Assembly (NCBI GenBank): GCA_964648505.1
Contig: CAZYMI010000011.1
Coordinates: forward strand, 1-61,765
Direction: 5' to 3'
DNA: 61,765 bases
Source: CAZYMI01 sp964648505
Lineage (GTDB): Bacteria > Pseudomonadota > Alphaproteobacteria > Micavibrionales > Micavibrionaceae
Below, piece after piece: positions 34,747 through 42,298 of this stretch. Within the stretch, counting starts at the first letter, position 1; each line of letters opens with the position of its first letter. Below the pieces are notes generated by a model. The model did not search any database and had not been told where the DNA came from. It saw nothing but the letters and a program-made list of their open reading frames with translations. Both the position numbers and the translations under genes were made by a program.

Positions 34747-35169
34747 TTAATTTTTTGCTGCCCGCCAAAGCGGCCCCACCGCAAGAATAAGAACCAAGAT
34801 ATTAAATAACGCATTTGATTCATTTCCCGAGGCAATCGATCCCAAGCTATCAAGGCAAAACCAAGCAAGTAGGCTTGCGATCACCGTCCGGCGTACCGCC
34901 TCAGGCGCTTGATCATAAGCCCATATCGACAAACACCAGATCATAACCCCCCAACCAAAAAGAAATCCGCCCGTCAATGCTGACAAAAAACGGGTATCCG
35001 GAGAAGCGTAGGTAGTCGCTCCATCAATCGGCCAGCTTAATATATCAAGAGTCAAGCGCGCGGGCTCCATTGTTGCAGCCATTGTACCGAGAAAAAAGAT
35101 TGGTCCAAAACTACCAACAATAATCGCGGTGACTTTGAGCCAGAATTTATGAAATTTGTGAGATGCCAT
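34747..35169 (-). CDS. Hypothetical membrane protein, 140 aa
   Basis: No family recognised. Four predicted helices (about residues 12-32, 62-84, 93-112 and 121-135) and a short periplasmic loop ILSWPIDGATTYASPDTRFL. No catalytic motif. It is isolated between the prepilin-like pseudogene and a serine-recombinase remnant, so it may be cargo of a former mobile element. No strong ribosome binding site was found before the ATG. Confidence 0.55.
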   Translation of the reverse strand: MASHKFHKFWLKVTAIIVGSFGPIFFLGTMAATMEPARLTLDILSWPIDGATTYASPDTRFLSALTGGFLFGWGVMIWCLSIWAYDQAPEAVRRTVIASLLAWFCLDSLGSIASGNESNALFNILVLILAVGPLWRAAKN

Positions 35170-35313
35170 GATATTTTAAAAATTGTAATTAAATACATAT
35201 CATTGTTTACGCAGGTACACAGCCTGTCAAGGCAAGGTACAATCAAATGCGCGAAGAAGATAAGACTAAATTCGAACCAAAAAAGCCAGGGGCACAGTTT
35301 AAACACAATAACA

Positions 35314-35599
35314 ATGGTGCACTTAGCCGAATATGAGAGTCGGAAGGCACTTTTGGGCGAAAGAATCGCAAACTGCGGTCGCCCGCTGCCAGACTATGAC
35401 GAAACTTTTCGAACCGCGATGGAATTTCTCGCAAACCCTTATAAACTATGGGTTTCTGATCGCTTGGAGGACCGTCGTGCAGTGCTCAAACTGGTATTTG
35501 CAGACCGTCTTGCATACGCAAAGGATGAAGGTTTTCGAACCGCTGAAACCTCGTTGCCTTTCAAGGCGTTAGAGGGATTTTCAGGATCGAAAAAAGAGA
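35314..35599 (+). pseudogene. C-terminal fragment of a large serine recombinase
   Basis: About 95 codons in one frame match the C-terminal end of recombinase-family integrases: KALLGERIANCGRPLPDYDE, FRTAMEFLANPYKLW, then DRLEDRRAVLKLVFADRLAY and GFRTAETSLPFKALEGF. The catalytic and DNA-binding domains are absent; upstream sequence is unrelated and AT-rich. The frame runs on into the opposing tRNA-Leu gene, giving a spurious MVPLVGLEPTHLAVLDF tail. The placement, with the recombinase 3' end touching a tRNA 3' end, is typical of an integrated element, here mostly deleted. Confidence 0.8.
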
Positions 35600-35683
35600 T
35601 GGTGCCCCTGGTCGGACTCGAACCAACACACCTTGCGGTACTCGATTTTGAGTCGAGCGCGTCTACCATTTCACCACAGGGGC
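35600..35683 (-). tRNA. tRNA-Leu (anticodon CAA)
   Basis: On the minus strand: acceptor GCCCCTG/CAGGGGC, D arm with AAATGGTAGAC, anticodon stem CTCGA/TCGAG with loop CTCAAAA (anticodon CAA), a class II variable arm ACCGCAAGGTGTG, T arm GTTGG-TTCGAGT-CCGAC, discriminator A and encoded CCA. A serine-recombinase remnant runs into its 3' end. Confidence 0.96.
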
Positions 35684-35872
35684 ATGACTTACAATTATTT
35701 TCAATAGCAGAGCCTTGCTTTCCCTGCAAGATAGCGTCAGGCCCTAAAAAGGCCTTAAGTAAAGCTGAACAAGGAATTATACAAAAAACAGACATCTGGG
35801 GTTTCGGCAATAGTTCGGTACAAGAGCTCGGCAAAAGATTGACTTCGGTCTGGTAAAGCGTATTTTCCTGAT

Positions 35873-36490
35873 ATGAATCATATCCAAAAAAATCCTGTCT
35901 CAGGTCGCCTAAGAAGTTTTATTGACAGCATTAAAACTGATAAAATTACCATTCGTCAGATTGCTGAAAGTTTTCAAGATCGAGAATACGCGCTTCTTTC
36001 CCTTATGTTTGCGCTTATTGCCGCAATCCCTATTCCAGGTAGCCACGCTATTTTGGGGTTACCGATATTACTTGTTTCCGCGCAGCGATTTGCAGGAGTA
36101 AAAAAAATCTGGTTACCTGAAATTGTTATGAAACAAGAAATTTCAAGCACCACATTTACAGGGCTTGTGAAAAAATCTTTGCCTTATATCGAAAAAACAG
36201 AATGTTTTTGTAAGCCCCGTATGCAAAAAATAATAACTGCCCATGGGATATGGGGCTTTGCTTTGGTCGCTACTTTGTTATCACTAATTATTGTTGTGCC
36301 AGGGCCGCTTACAAATTTTGTTCCTGCGGTATCGATTGCAGTCATTGCGATTGGTATATTAATGGATGACGGGCTGATCGCACTGTCAGGTGCGATTATA
36401 GGGATTATTTTTAGCATCTTTCTCACTGTTTTATATTTAGGGGCGCTTTTGATTTTTCTTCACGCTGCAAGCGCTTGGTTTACGTCATGA
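35873..36490 (+). CDS. ExoD family exopolysaccharide synthesis protein
   Basis: 205 aa with several hydrophobic helices. ExoD signatures are ALIAAIPIPGSHAILGLPILLVSAQ in the first third and a VPGPLTNFVPAVSIAVIAIGI stretch in the second half. ExoD affects exopolysaccharide output and alkali tolerance in rhizobia; its molecular role is unknown. The dsbB-like gene starts inside its stop codon (ATGA overlap), so they form an operon, transcribed away from tRNA-Leu. Confidence 0.83.
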   Translation: MNHIQKNPVSGRLRSFIDSIKTDKITIRQIAESFQDREYALLSLMFALIAAIPIPGSHAILGLPILLVSAQRFAGVKKIWLPEIVMKQEISSTTFTGLVKKSLPYIEKTECFCKPRMQKIITAHGIWGFALVATLLSLIIVVPGPLTNFVPAVSIAVIAIGILMDDGLIALSGAIIGIIFSIFLTVLYLGALLIFLHAASAWFTS

Positions 36491-36984
36491 ATCCTTTTGT
36501 TTGGCCTGAAAAACAAGTGGCTTTAACTATTCTTGTTTTTTCTGTCTTGGCGATAAGCGGTGCTCTGATATCGCAATATGCTTTCGGACTTTTGCCCTGC
36601 AAGCTGTGCCTTTATCAACGTGTGCCTTATGGCATGACGATTGCGCTTTCGGCCCTTGCTTTTTTACGCCTACCTGTTGCCCGTGCTTTGATTTGTGTAT
36701 GCGGTATCGCTTTTTTTGCAGGCGCTGCAATTGCCTTTTATCATGTGGGTGTTGAAGAACATTGGTGGCGTGGCTTTGATGGATGCAGCACACCCCGCTT
36801 TCAAGGATCGGTTGAAGATGTAATGAAAGCAATAGAAGCTGCACCAAATGTTGCTTGCGATCAGGTGGGGTGGAGCTTTATAGGCCTTTCAATGGCTGCT
36901 TATAATATGCTCGCGTCCTTTATTGCAGGCCTTTCTTGTCTCATATGGTTTTTTATAAACCAGCGTTCATCAAACCGTCAGTAA
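36487..36984 (+). CDS. dsbB: DsbB-like disulfide bond formation protein
   Basis: 165 aa, four helices. The CxxC pair of the first periplasmic loop is GLLPCKLCLYQRVPYG, and the second loop carries further cysteines (FDGCSTPRFQG and VACDQVGW). The pattern fits DsbB, the quinone-linked oxidant of DsbA in the inner membrane. I start at the ATG at 36487, overlapping the exoD stop. The last 32 bp overlap the stop end of an opposing 44-codon gene. Confidence 0.85.
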   Translation: MNPFVWPEKQVALTILVFSVLAISGALISQYAFGLLPCKLCLYQRVPYGMTIALSALAFLRLPVARALICVCGIAFFAGAAIAFYHVGVEEHWWRGFDGCSTPRFQGSVEDVMKAIEAAPNVACDQVGWSFIGLSMAAYNMLASFIAGLSCLIWFFINQRSSNRQ

Positions 36985-37087
36985 CTGCTGCCAGCACAAA
37001 GAAAGCAGCAGCATAAGCGCAGTAAAACAAAAAAGCTTCTTTTGGTGAACGCTGCTTTTTAAGATCAAATAAATCACGAATATCCAT
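36953..37087 (-). CDS. Small membrane protein, 44 aa
   Basis: A short gene in the gap after dsbB. The peptide begins MDIRDLFDLKKQRSPKEAFL and continues with one strongly hydrophobic helix (about residues 19-37) ending MNAGL. The charged amphipathic N-terminus plus one helix is typical of small accessory membrane proteins. AGAGG lies about 13 bases before the ATG. It overlaps dsbB by 32 bp tail to tail. Function unknown; conservation would decide whether it is real. Confidence 0.55.
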   Translation of the reverse strand: MDIRDLFDLKKQRSPKEAFLFYCAYAAAFFVLAAVTDGLMNAGL

Positions 37088-37230
37088 GGCTCTTGCCTCT
37101 TTATAAATTTTTTCCGATCATCATGGAATAATCGGTTTTTAAGGGTTTTTGCAAGAAAAAAGAAAAGGCAAATATAAATAGTTCAAAAAATCGTTGATAA
37201 ACTTGAATATTATAAGTATTGATTTTTTCT

Positions 37231-37848
37231 ATGTCTTTAAAAAGAGTCTTCGATATTGCAGGTTCTGCTGCCGGACTAGCTATAGCCAGTCCAATTATGC
37301 TGGCTGTTGGGTTAACAACCATATTCAAAGACCGTGCCCAGCCCTTTTATACACAAACACGCATAGGCCATAATGGAACTCAATTTACTATTTATAAGTT
37401 TAGAACAATAAAGAACGAATACTCTGACCGTGATGGAACAGACTATCAACAAGGTCACTTTGAGGATTTTCTTAGACGCTATAAACTTGATGAGTTACCT
37501 CAGTTTTATAATGTCTTAAAAGGCGATATGAGCCTCGTCGGCCCAAGACCAACGAGTGAGCTCATAGATCCACTTTATGCTTTTGATCAAAAACGCAACA
37601 CAGTAAAACCTGGCCTAACATGCCTATATCAGATTTCAAGAAACAAGGATGTTACATCGATCGATGAGATTCTTTCATATGACCATGCTTATGTTGATTT
37701 AGTACAGTCACTTTCACCATGGATGCTGATGATGATTGATATTAAAATATTACTATCAACGCCCTTAGCAATTTTCTCTCAAAGGAATCTTTCTTGTAAA
37801 GGTGTTCGCATAAAAGCATCTCAAAATAATCAAGAATGTTCTATTTAA
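37231..37848 (+). CDS. Monotopic phosphoglycosyl transferase (bacterial sugar transferase)
   Basis: 205 aa. The N-terminal re-entrant helix (KRVFDIAGSAAGLAIASPIM) is followed by the family core: TRIGHNGTQFTIYKFRT, the catalytic Asp-Glu in RRYKLDELPQFYNVLKGDM, and SLVGPRPTSELIDP. These small PglC/WcaJ-C enzymes move a sugar-1-phosphate from UDP-sugar to undecaprenyl phosphate, starting a surface glycan. The start is the ATG at 37231; an upstream TTG is less likely. No other polysaccharide genes adjoin, so it may be an orphan initiator. Confidence 0.87.
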   Translation: MSLKRVFDIAGSAAGLAIASPIMLAVGLTTIFKDRAQPFYTQTRIGHNGTQFTIYKFRTIKNEYSDRDGTDYQQGHFEDFLRRYKLDELPQFYNVLKGDMSLVGPRPTSELIDPLYAFDQKRNTVKPGLTCLYQISRNKDVTSIDEILSYDHAYVDLVQSLSPWMLMMIDIKILLSTPLAIFSQRNLSCKGVRIKASQNNQECSI

Positions 37849-37877
37849 AAAAATCGGGCGGGGTTGCCCCTGCCCGA
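37848..37877 (-). terminator. Rho-independent terminator
   Basis: Stem TCGGGC-GGGG (37854-37863) with CCCC-t-GCCCGA (37867-37877), one bulge. Reading the minus strand it is followed by a run of T, ending the HNH/membrane-protein transcript. It abuts the end of the phosphoglycosyl transferase gene. Confidence 0.75.
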
Positions 37878-37901
37878 CTGTTGTTGCTTATAAGACCGCT
37901 A

Positions 37902-38258
37902 TTAAGCGCTGTGGCCTTTTAATGTTGTTAAAATCGCAATCGGGATCAAACCAACAAGTATGCCTGTTGTATAAGCAAGGCCAACTGCAAGGATCACCAT
38001 AATGATCGAATACAAGTCGCTTGTCAGCTTCCGTTCGCCTAAAATCAGCGAACCGATCAGTAAGGTAAAGCCCGTACCAATAAGCGTATGGACTGTACCG
38101 CCATCCCAGAAACTACCAACACCGGATACAAACCCGAGTACGCCCAGTATGTGAACCAGCACGGTGGATATACCCACCAATACAACGGTCGACATTGCGT
38201 AGAAGCCCACTGCTTCCATTGTTGTTTTCGTCGTCAGATCTAACATTCTCCCAAACAT
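37902..38258 (-). CDS. Hypothetical membrane protein, 118 aa
   Basis: Three hydrophobic helices (about residues 16-42, 55-70 and 80-112) with GGTVHTLIGTGFTLLIGSLI in the middle. I do not recognise a family. The start at 38258 is well supported by AAGGAG seven bases upstream; the longer frame upstream overlaps the HNH gene. It lies 29 bp downstream of the HNH gene and ends at a strong terminator, so the two are co-transcribed. Confidence 0.65.
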   Translation of the reverse strand: MFGRMLDLTTKTTMEAVGFYAMSTVVLVGISTVLVHILGVLGFVSGVGSFWDGGTVHTLIGTGFTLLIGSLILGERKLTSDLYSIIMVILAVGLAYTTGILVGLIPIAILTTLKGHSA

Positions 38259-38287
38259 AATAAACTCCTTCTGTTTGTGTTGTTTGG

Positions 38288-38881
38288 CTACTGGTCCACG
38301 AGTTCCGTGTCCCAATATAAAAAGTCTCGCCAGCTTTCATGTAGAAAGTTTGGCGGAAACTTCCTTCCCTGTTCCTGAAGCTCATACAATGTTGGCTGCC
38401 GCGGCTGCTTCTTAGGATGCATACCACACTGATGCGGCATACGATTACCTTTTCTCATATTGCAGCTCTGGCAGGCCGTCACGATGTTGCCCCAGATTGT
38501 CCGTCCGCCAAGCGATTTTGGTATTACATGGTCGAACGTCAATTCGTTTGTTCTGAACTTTGCACAGCAATACTGGCAAGACCAACGGTCACGCAGAAAA
38601 ACATTAAATCTTGTGAAGGCGGGTTTACGTTCTGTTTGAACATATTCTTTCAAAACCAGAACAGCTGGTAGCTTCATCTCAAGGCTAGGAGAGCTAACCA
38701 TCCTGTCATATTCAGACACAACCGTAACCGTTTCACGAAAAATGGCCTTCACAGCTTCCTGCCAAGGCCACACAGATAAAGGATAATATGATAGCGGCCT
38801 AAAATCGGCATTAAGCACAAGAGCCGGACATTGTTCCAATGAGCACAAAGGCTGGGGAACGTGGTCGGCGGCAAAATACAT
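38288..38881 (-). CDS. HNH endonuclease (McrA-like)
   Basis: 197 aa. HNH core: RDRWSCQYCCAKFRTNELTF, then DHVIPKSLGGRTIWGNIVTA and CQSCNMRKGNR. Four zinc cysteines and the catalytic His are present. The N-terminal ALVLNADFRPLSYYPLSVW is typical of the widespread housekeeping alphaproteobacterial HNH proteins whose role is unknown. The ATG at 38881 has AAGGAGG eight bases before it. Followed by the 118-aa membrane protein. Confidence 0.85.
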   Translation of the reverse strand: MYFAADHVPQPLCSLEQCPALVLNADFRPLSYYPLSVWPWQEAVKAIFRETVTVVSEYDRMVSSPSLEMKLPAVLVLKEYVQTERKPAFTRFNVFLRDRWSCQYCCAKFRTNELTFDHVIPKSLGGRTIWGNIVTACQSCNMRKGNRMPHQCGMHPKKQPRQPTLYELQEQGRKFPPNFLHESWRDFLYWDTELVDQ

Positions 38882-39036
38882 ACCCGTAAATCCTCCTTCC
38901 CGAGGGACCTGCAAAATCCAAACAGGATTTTATCAGCAGGTTTTAAACGGTCCTATAATTCTAATTATATGTGATTTGTGTGAAATAATCTATCATGCGC
39001 AGCACCAATCCGTTGCTGCATCGCAGTGTGTTATGA

Positions 39037-39609
39037 CTATAATTCACGCGAAAAAATGCGTTGCCGCAAGGACGTTCTTGGAGGAGTGGTCGCTTTTTCT
39101 GCAAGATCAGCCTTTTGTAAAAATATGCGAGCCTGCTGAGCAAGCATTCGAAGCGGATAAGTTATATCTTCTCCCGTTGACTGATTAATTGCCCTGAATG
39201 TTAAATCTTGCGTATTAAATCGGAACCCCATTGCGTCTGGGATTAAATCATCAACTGGCTTTAAAGATTCAGGATACTTCATTTGAATCGACATAAAAGG
39301 TTGATTTTGCAACGTGGGATACAAGCTGGAAGGATGTATAAAGCTTACAGCAATATGAGGTTTCAAATTATTTTCAACATGATAAACACTTAAAGAGTCG
39401 GGCGTCGATTTGAAGATACTGTGAACAGCTTTAAATGTTTCATCATTCCAAAGTTTATACGCATCAAAAAATGTAATCATCTCTGTGCGCAGATGATCAC
39501 GATATTGTAGATCACGCTTTCTGACGCTTTCTGGTTTTATAGACTCACAAACACCAAGCGCAGCATCAACAAAAGATTGTCCGAAAGAATTCACACGACT
39601 CTTAATCAT
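39037..39609 (-). CDS. Hypothetical protein, 190 aa
   Basis: Soluble, mixed alpha/beta, no signal peptide and no motif I recognise. The middle reads HPSSLYPTLQNQPFMSIQMK; the C-terminus is basic (TSLRQRIFSREL). AAAGGGC precedes the ATG. It is monocistronic, separated from the esterase by 62 bp and from HNH by 155 bp; that latter gap (38882-39036) holds the HNH promoter region and nothing else I can name. Confidence 0.6.
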   Translation of the reverse strand: MIKSRVNSFGQSFVDAALGVCESIKPESVRKRDLQYRDHLRTEMITFFDAYKLWNDETFKAVHSIFKSTPDSLSVYHVENNLKPHIAVSFIHPSSLYPTLQNQPFMSIQMKYPESLKPVDDLIPDAMGFRFNTQDLTFRAINQSTGEDITYPLRMLAQQARIFLQKADLAEKATTPPRTSLRQRIFSREL

Positions 39610-39671
39610 AACGCCCTTTTGATGGCACTTATTTGAAATGAATGAAAAGGGATATTGTCTATAATTTTACA

Positions 39672-40313
39672 TTATGTCAATGTTTTTCTAAGAAAATTGC
39701 GTCCTATTTCTAGTCCCTGCTCATTAATGCCGTGTCCGAGGCCCTGAATTTTTTGGCCAGACACTGGAAAGCCTGAATCTTGCAGCACTTTAAAATCATG
39801 TTCAAAAGCAGCGCTATCGACCACCATATCGTCATCGCCATGCACCAGACAAACAGGGCAGCGCGCAACCGCCGATGTTGAAAGTTCCTGAGCACCAAGC
39901 AAAAGGCCTGAATATCCCAACACCCCTGCAAGCGGCACTTTTTGGCGTGGCGCAATATAAAGTGACATCATTGTTCCTTGTGAAAATCCAACAAGCGCAA
40001 GTTTAGATGCTGGTACATTATAATTTTTAATTGTGCTTTCAATAAAATCATTCAAGCCAGACATCGCAAGCGCAGCACCGGATTCCATTGTGGCATAAGA
40101 TTTATTTTCCAGTGAAAACCATTGTCGACCGGAAGGATTAATTTCGCAAAGCTCAGGGGCATCTGGTGATAAAAAAAGCGTATCTGGCAAATCAGCCTGC
40201 CATTCTGTTGCAAGCCCTATCAAATCCTGCCCATTTGCACCGTATCCGTGCAGTAAGATAACGACCGATTTTGGCTCAATCGTACCCGCTTTATAAATAT
40301 TAACAATTTTCAT
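39672..40313 (-). CDS. Carboxylesterase/phospholipase family alpha/beta hydrolase
   Basis: 213 aa. Catalytic triad pattern of the EstB/YpfH group: LLHGYGANGQDLIGLA (oxyanion), nucleophile GFSQGTMMS, acid VHGDDDMVVD, base GLGHGINEQG. Likely a cytoplasmic hydrolase of short esters, lysophospholipids or thioesters. The ATG at 40313 follows GGGAG by eight bases; a TTG just before it is too close. It is divergent from the FTR1 permease across about 100 bp containing the Fur box. Confidence 0.85.
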   Translation of the reverse strand: MKIVNIYKAGTIEPKSVVILLHGYGANGQDLIGLATEWQADLPDTLFLSPDAPELCEINPSGRQWFSLENKSYATMESGAALAMSGLNDFIESTIKNYNVPASKLALVGFSQGTMMSLYIAPRQKVPLAGVLGYSGLLLGAQELSTSAVARCPVCLVHGDDDMVVDSAAFEHDFKVLQDSGFPVSGQKIQGLGHGINEQGLEIGRNFLRKTLT

Positions 40314-40373
40314 CAATGAACTCCCTTATCAAATTTAAATTACCCCTTGCCAAAGCGTTTGACCAGCATTAGA

Positions 40374-40390
40374 AGAATGATAATCATTCT
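40374..40390. promoter_or_regulatory. Fur box upstream of the FTR1 permease
   Basis: AGAATGATAATCATTCT is a perfect 8-1-8 palindrome sharing the ATGATAATCAT core of the Fur consensus. It lies 21 bp before the FTR1 ATG and covers the expected -10 region of a promoter whose TTGACC -35 candidate is at 40359-40364, so binding would repress transcription when iron is plentiful. Confidence 0.82.
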
Positions 40391-40411
40391 CAACTAAAGG
40401 ATTCGACCATT

Positions 40412-41182
40412 ATGCTCCCATCCCTTTTGATCACCTTCCGTGAAGGTCTTGAAGCGTTCCTGATTGTAGCAATCATTATTGCTTATCTTATCAACACAGG
40501 TCGCCGTCAACTTCTGCCTTCTGTTTATGCTGGTGTTGGGGCAGCGCTTTTAATTTCTGTGACAACGGGCTGGCATGTGGCTGAACTTGCTGAGAACCCC
40601 GTTTTTGAAGGTGCGCTTGCTATGATTGCTGGCGTCATGGTTGCGTCTTTTACTGTTTACATCATGATGACTGCAAAGAATCTACGCGGAAAGATCAATG
40701 CGGATATTGAACTTCAGGCCAGTAAAGTTGGGTTTGCGGCATCCGCTGGTATTTTTATTTTTACTGTCCTGATGATTGCCCGCGAAGGTATGGAAACAGC
40801 CATGATGCTGGGCGCACTCTCAGCAAAAGCGCATCCTGAAGCTCTGTTTCTTGGGGCTCTTTCTGGTCTGTGCATTGCTGCTTTGATCGGATATATGTGG
40901 ATTAAAAACTCACACCGCATCAATATTCGTTTGTTCTTACAAACAACTGGTGTCTTTCTGGTTTTATTTGCTGTGCATCTATTTTTATATGGCGCACATG
41001 AACTCTCAGAAGTCGAAGGCATGCCTATTTTCGGCAACGAATTTGTTGAAGAGGTAACAGAACCTTTTGGCGGCGATAGCTTGTTCGGACAAATCGTAAC
41101 CTATGCCTTGCTTGCAGTCCCCTGTCTTTGGCTTGGCTATGCATGGCTTAAAGGCAGACTGATCCGTTCAACGGCAGCCTGA
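40412..41182 (+). CDS. FTR1/EfeU family iron permease
   Basis: 256 aa with seven hydrophobic helices. Both iron-binding REG motifs are present: TFREGLEAFLIV near the N-terminus and IAREGMETAMMLG in the fourth helix. The family imports ferric iron, in many bacteria with a ferroxidase such as EfeO/EfeB or a cupredoxin, none of which is adjacent. The Fur-type palindrome directly upstream supports iron-repressed expression. The 3' end is 4 bp from the opposing nitrilase gene. Confidence 0.9.
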   Translation: MLPSLLITFREGLEAFLIVAIIIAYLINTGRRQLLPSVYAGVGAALLISVTTGWHVAELAENPVFEGALAMIAGVMVASFTVYIMMTAKNLRGKINADIELQASKVGFAASAGIFIFTVLMIAREGMETAMMLGALSAKAHPEALFLGALSGLCIAALIGYMWIKNSHRINIRLFLQTTGVFLVLFAVHLFLYGAHELSEVEGMPIFGNEFVEEVTEPFGGDSLFGQIVTYALLAVPCLWLGYAWLKGRLIRSTAA

Positions 41183-41186
41183 TCGT

Positions 41187-42011
41187 TTATTCCTCCCGAA
41201 GGTGGAACGCCCGGCCATGTAAAAGTGACGGGATCGCAGAACGCGCTTTAAAAACTGCATCCAGATCAAGTTCTGCCGAAATAAAGCCTGTCTGCGATTC
41301 TGCTTGTGCGATCACTTCGCCCCAGGGATTTATAATCATGGAATGTCCATAGGTATGCCGAACACTATTATGGCTGCCTGTTTGCGCTGGCGCTAAAATA
41401 AAAGATCCCGTTTCAATTGCCCGCGCCCTAAGCAACGTGCTCCAATGCGCTTTACCCGTTGGCACCGTAAAGGCCGAGGGCACCGTTATGATCTGTGCGC
41501 CTGCTTGCGCTAAAGCTTTATAAAGTTCAGGGAACCTGACATCGTAGCAAATTGTCAGGCCAAGCTTACAAAAAGCTGTTTGAACGACAACGGCTTCATT
41601 GCCAGCGCAAACCGTTTCACTTTCCCGAAGCACTTCCCCTGTCGGAAGCTGCACATCAAAAAGATGAATTTTATTGTAAGTCGCTGCAATCTTGCCATCA
41701 GGGCCAAACAAAAAAGACCGATTATGGACCTGATGGTCGCTGATTTTAATTGCTAAAGATCCTGCAAGCAGCCAAATACCCAATTCTTGCGCCAGACCTG
41801 AAAATAAACTAATCGCCGGATGTTCATTTTGAGATACAGTTTCAGCAAGCTTTGTTCGTGCATCAGGGTATATGCCGCAAGTATTCTCCGGCGTCAAAAC
41901 AAACGTGGCGCCCTTAGAAGCTGCTTCACGGGTCAGGCTTTCTGCAAAGCGTAAATTGGTAAGCCTGTCTGATTGCGCATTAAGCTGAAGACAAGCAACT
42001 TGAATCATCAT
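41187..42011 (-). CDS. Carbon-nitrogen hydrolase (Nit1/Nit2-like)
   Basis: 274 aa. The nitrilase Glu-Lys-Cys triad is seen in LTPENTCG, TYNKIHLFDV and LTICYDVRFPEL. The Nit2/YafV-like group hydrolyses omega-amides or deaminated glutathione. The grxC gene upstream overlaps by ATGA, a cluster (comF, grxC, nit) common in alphaproteobacteria. A second ATG follows the first, so the start may be 42008. Confidence 0.9.
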   Translation of the reverse strand: MMIQVACLQLNAQSDRLTNLRFAESLTREAASKGATFVLTPENTCGIYPDARTKLAETVSQNEHPAISLFSGLAQELGIWLLAGSLAIKISDHQVHNRSFLFGPDGKIAATYNKIHLFDVQLPTGEVLRESETVCAGNEAVVVQTAFCKLGLTICYDVRFPELYKALAQAGAQIITVPSAFTVPTGKAHWSTLLRARAIETGSFILAPAQTGSHNSVRHTYGHSMIINPWGEVIAQAESQTGFISAELDLDAVFKARSAIPSLLHGRAFHLREE

Positions 42012-42262
42012 GCGATCAACTTATCAAGCTCACCTTTTTCTTCCAAGGCATAAAGATCATCACAGCCGCCAATGGCTTTTCCATCAATAAAAATTTGCGG
42101 TACAGTGCGCCTTCCTCCTGATCTTTCAATCATTAGGGTTTGAAGCTTGGGATCGTGGGTTATATCGATCTCATCAAAATCGATATCCTTACGCTCAAGA
42201 AGAGTTTTTGCTTTTGTGCAATAGGGGCAATAATCTTTGGTATAAATTTCTACTTTTGGCAT
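42008..42262 (-). CDS. grxC: Glutaredoxin 3
   Basis: 84 aa. Redox site CPYC (residues 12-15, EIYTKDYCPYCTKAK), the TVPQIFIDGKAIGGCDDL segment with the cis-Pro and the GG-C-D glutathione site are complete. It reduces protein disulfides with glutathione. GAGG lies upstream of the ATG. It is divergent from ubiH across 36 bp and overlaps the nitrilase gene. Confidence 0.94.
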   Translation of the reverse strand: MPKVEIYTKDYCPYCTKAKTLLERKDIDFDEIDITHDPKLQTLMIERSGGRRTVPQIFIDGKAIGGCDDLYALEEKGELDKLIA

Positions 42263-42298
42263 GGTATCCTCCGTGGCTTACTGTTACATATATAGGCC

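Noticed and set aside
35149..35856. 235-codon open frame through the tRNA-Leu gene
   Set aside because: Its middle is the recombinase fragment, but the rest is AT-rich non-homologous sequence and a translation of the opposite tRNA-Leu (the MVPLVGLEPTHLAVL artefact). It is not one gene.
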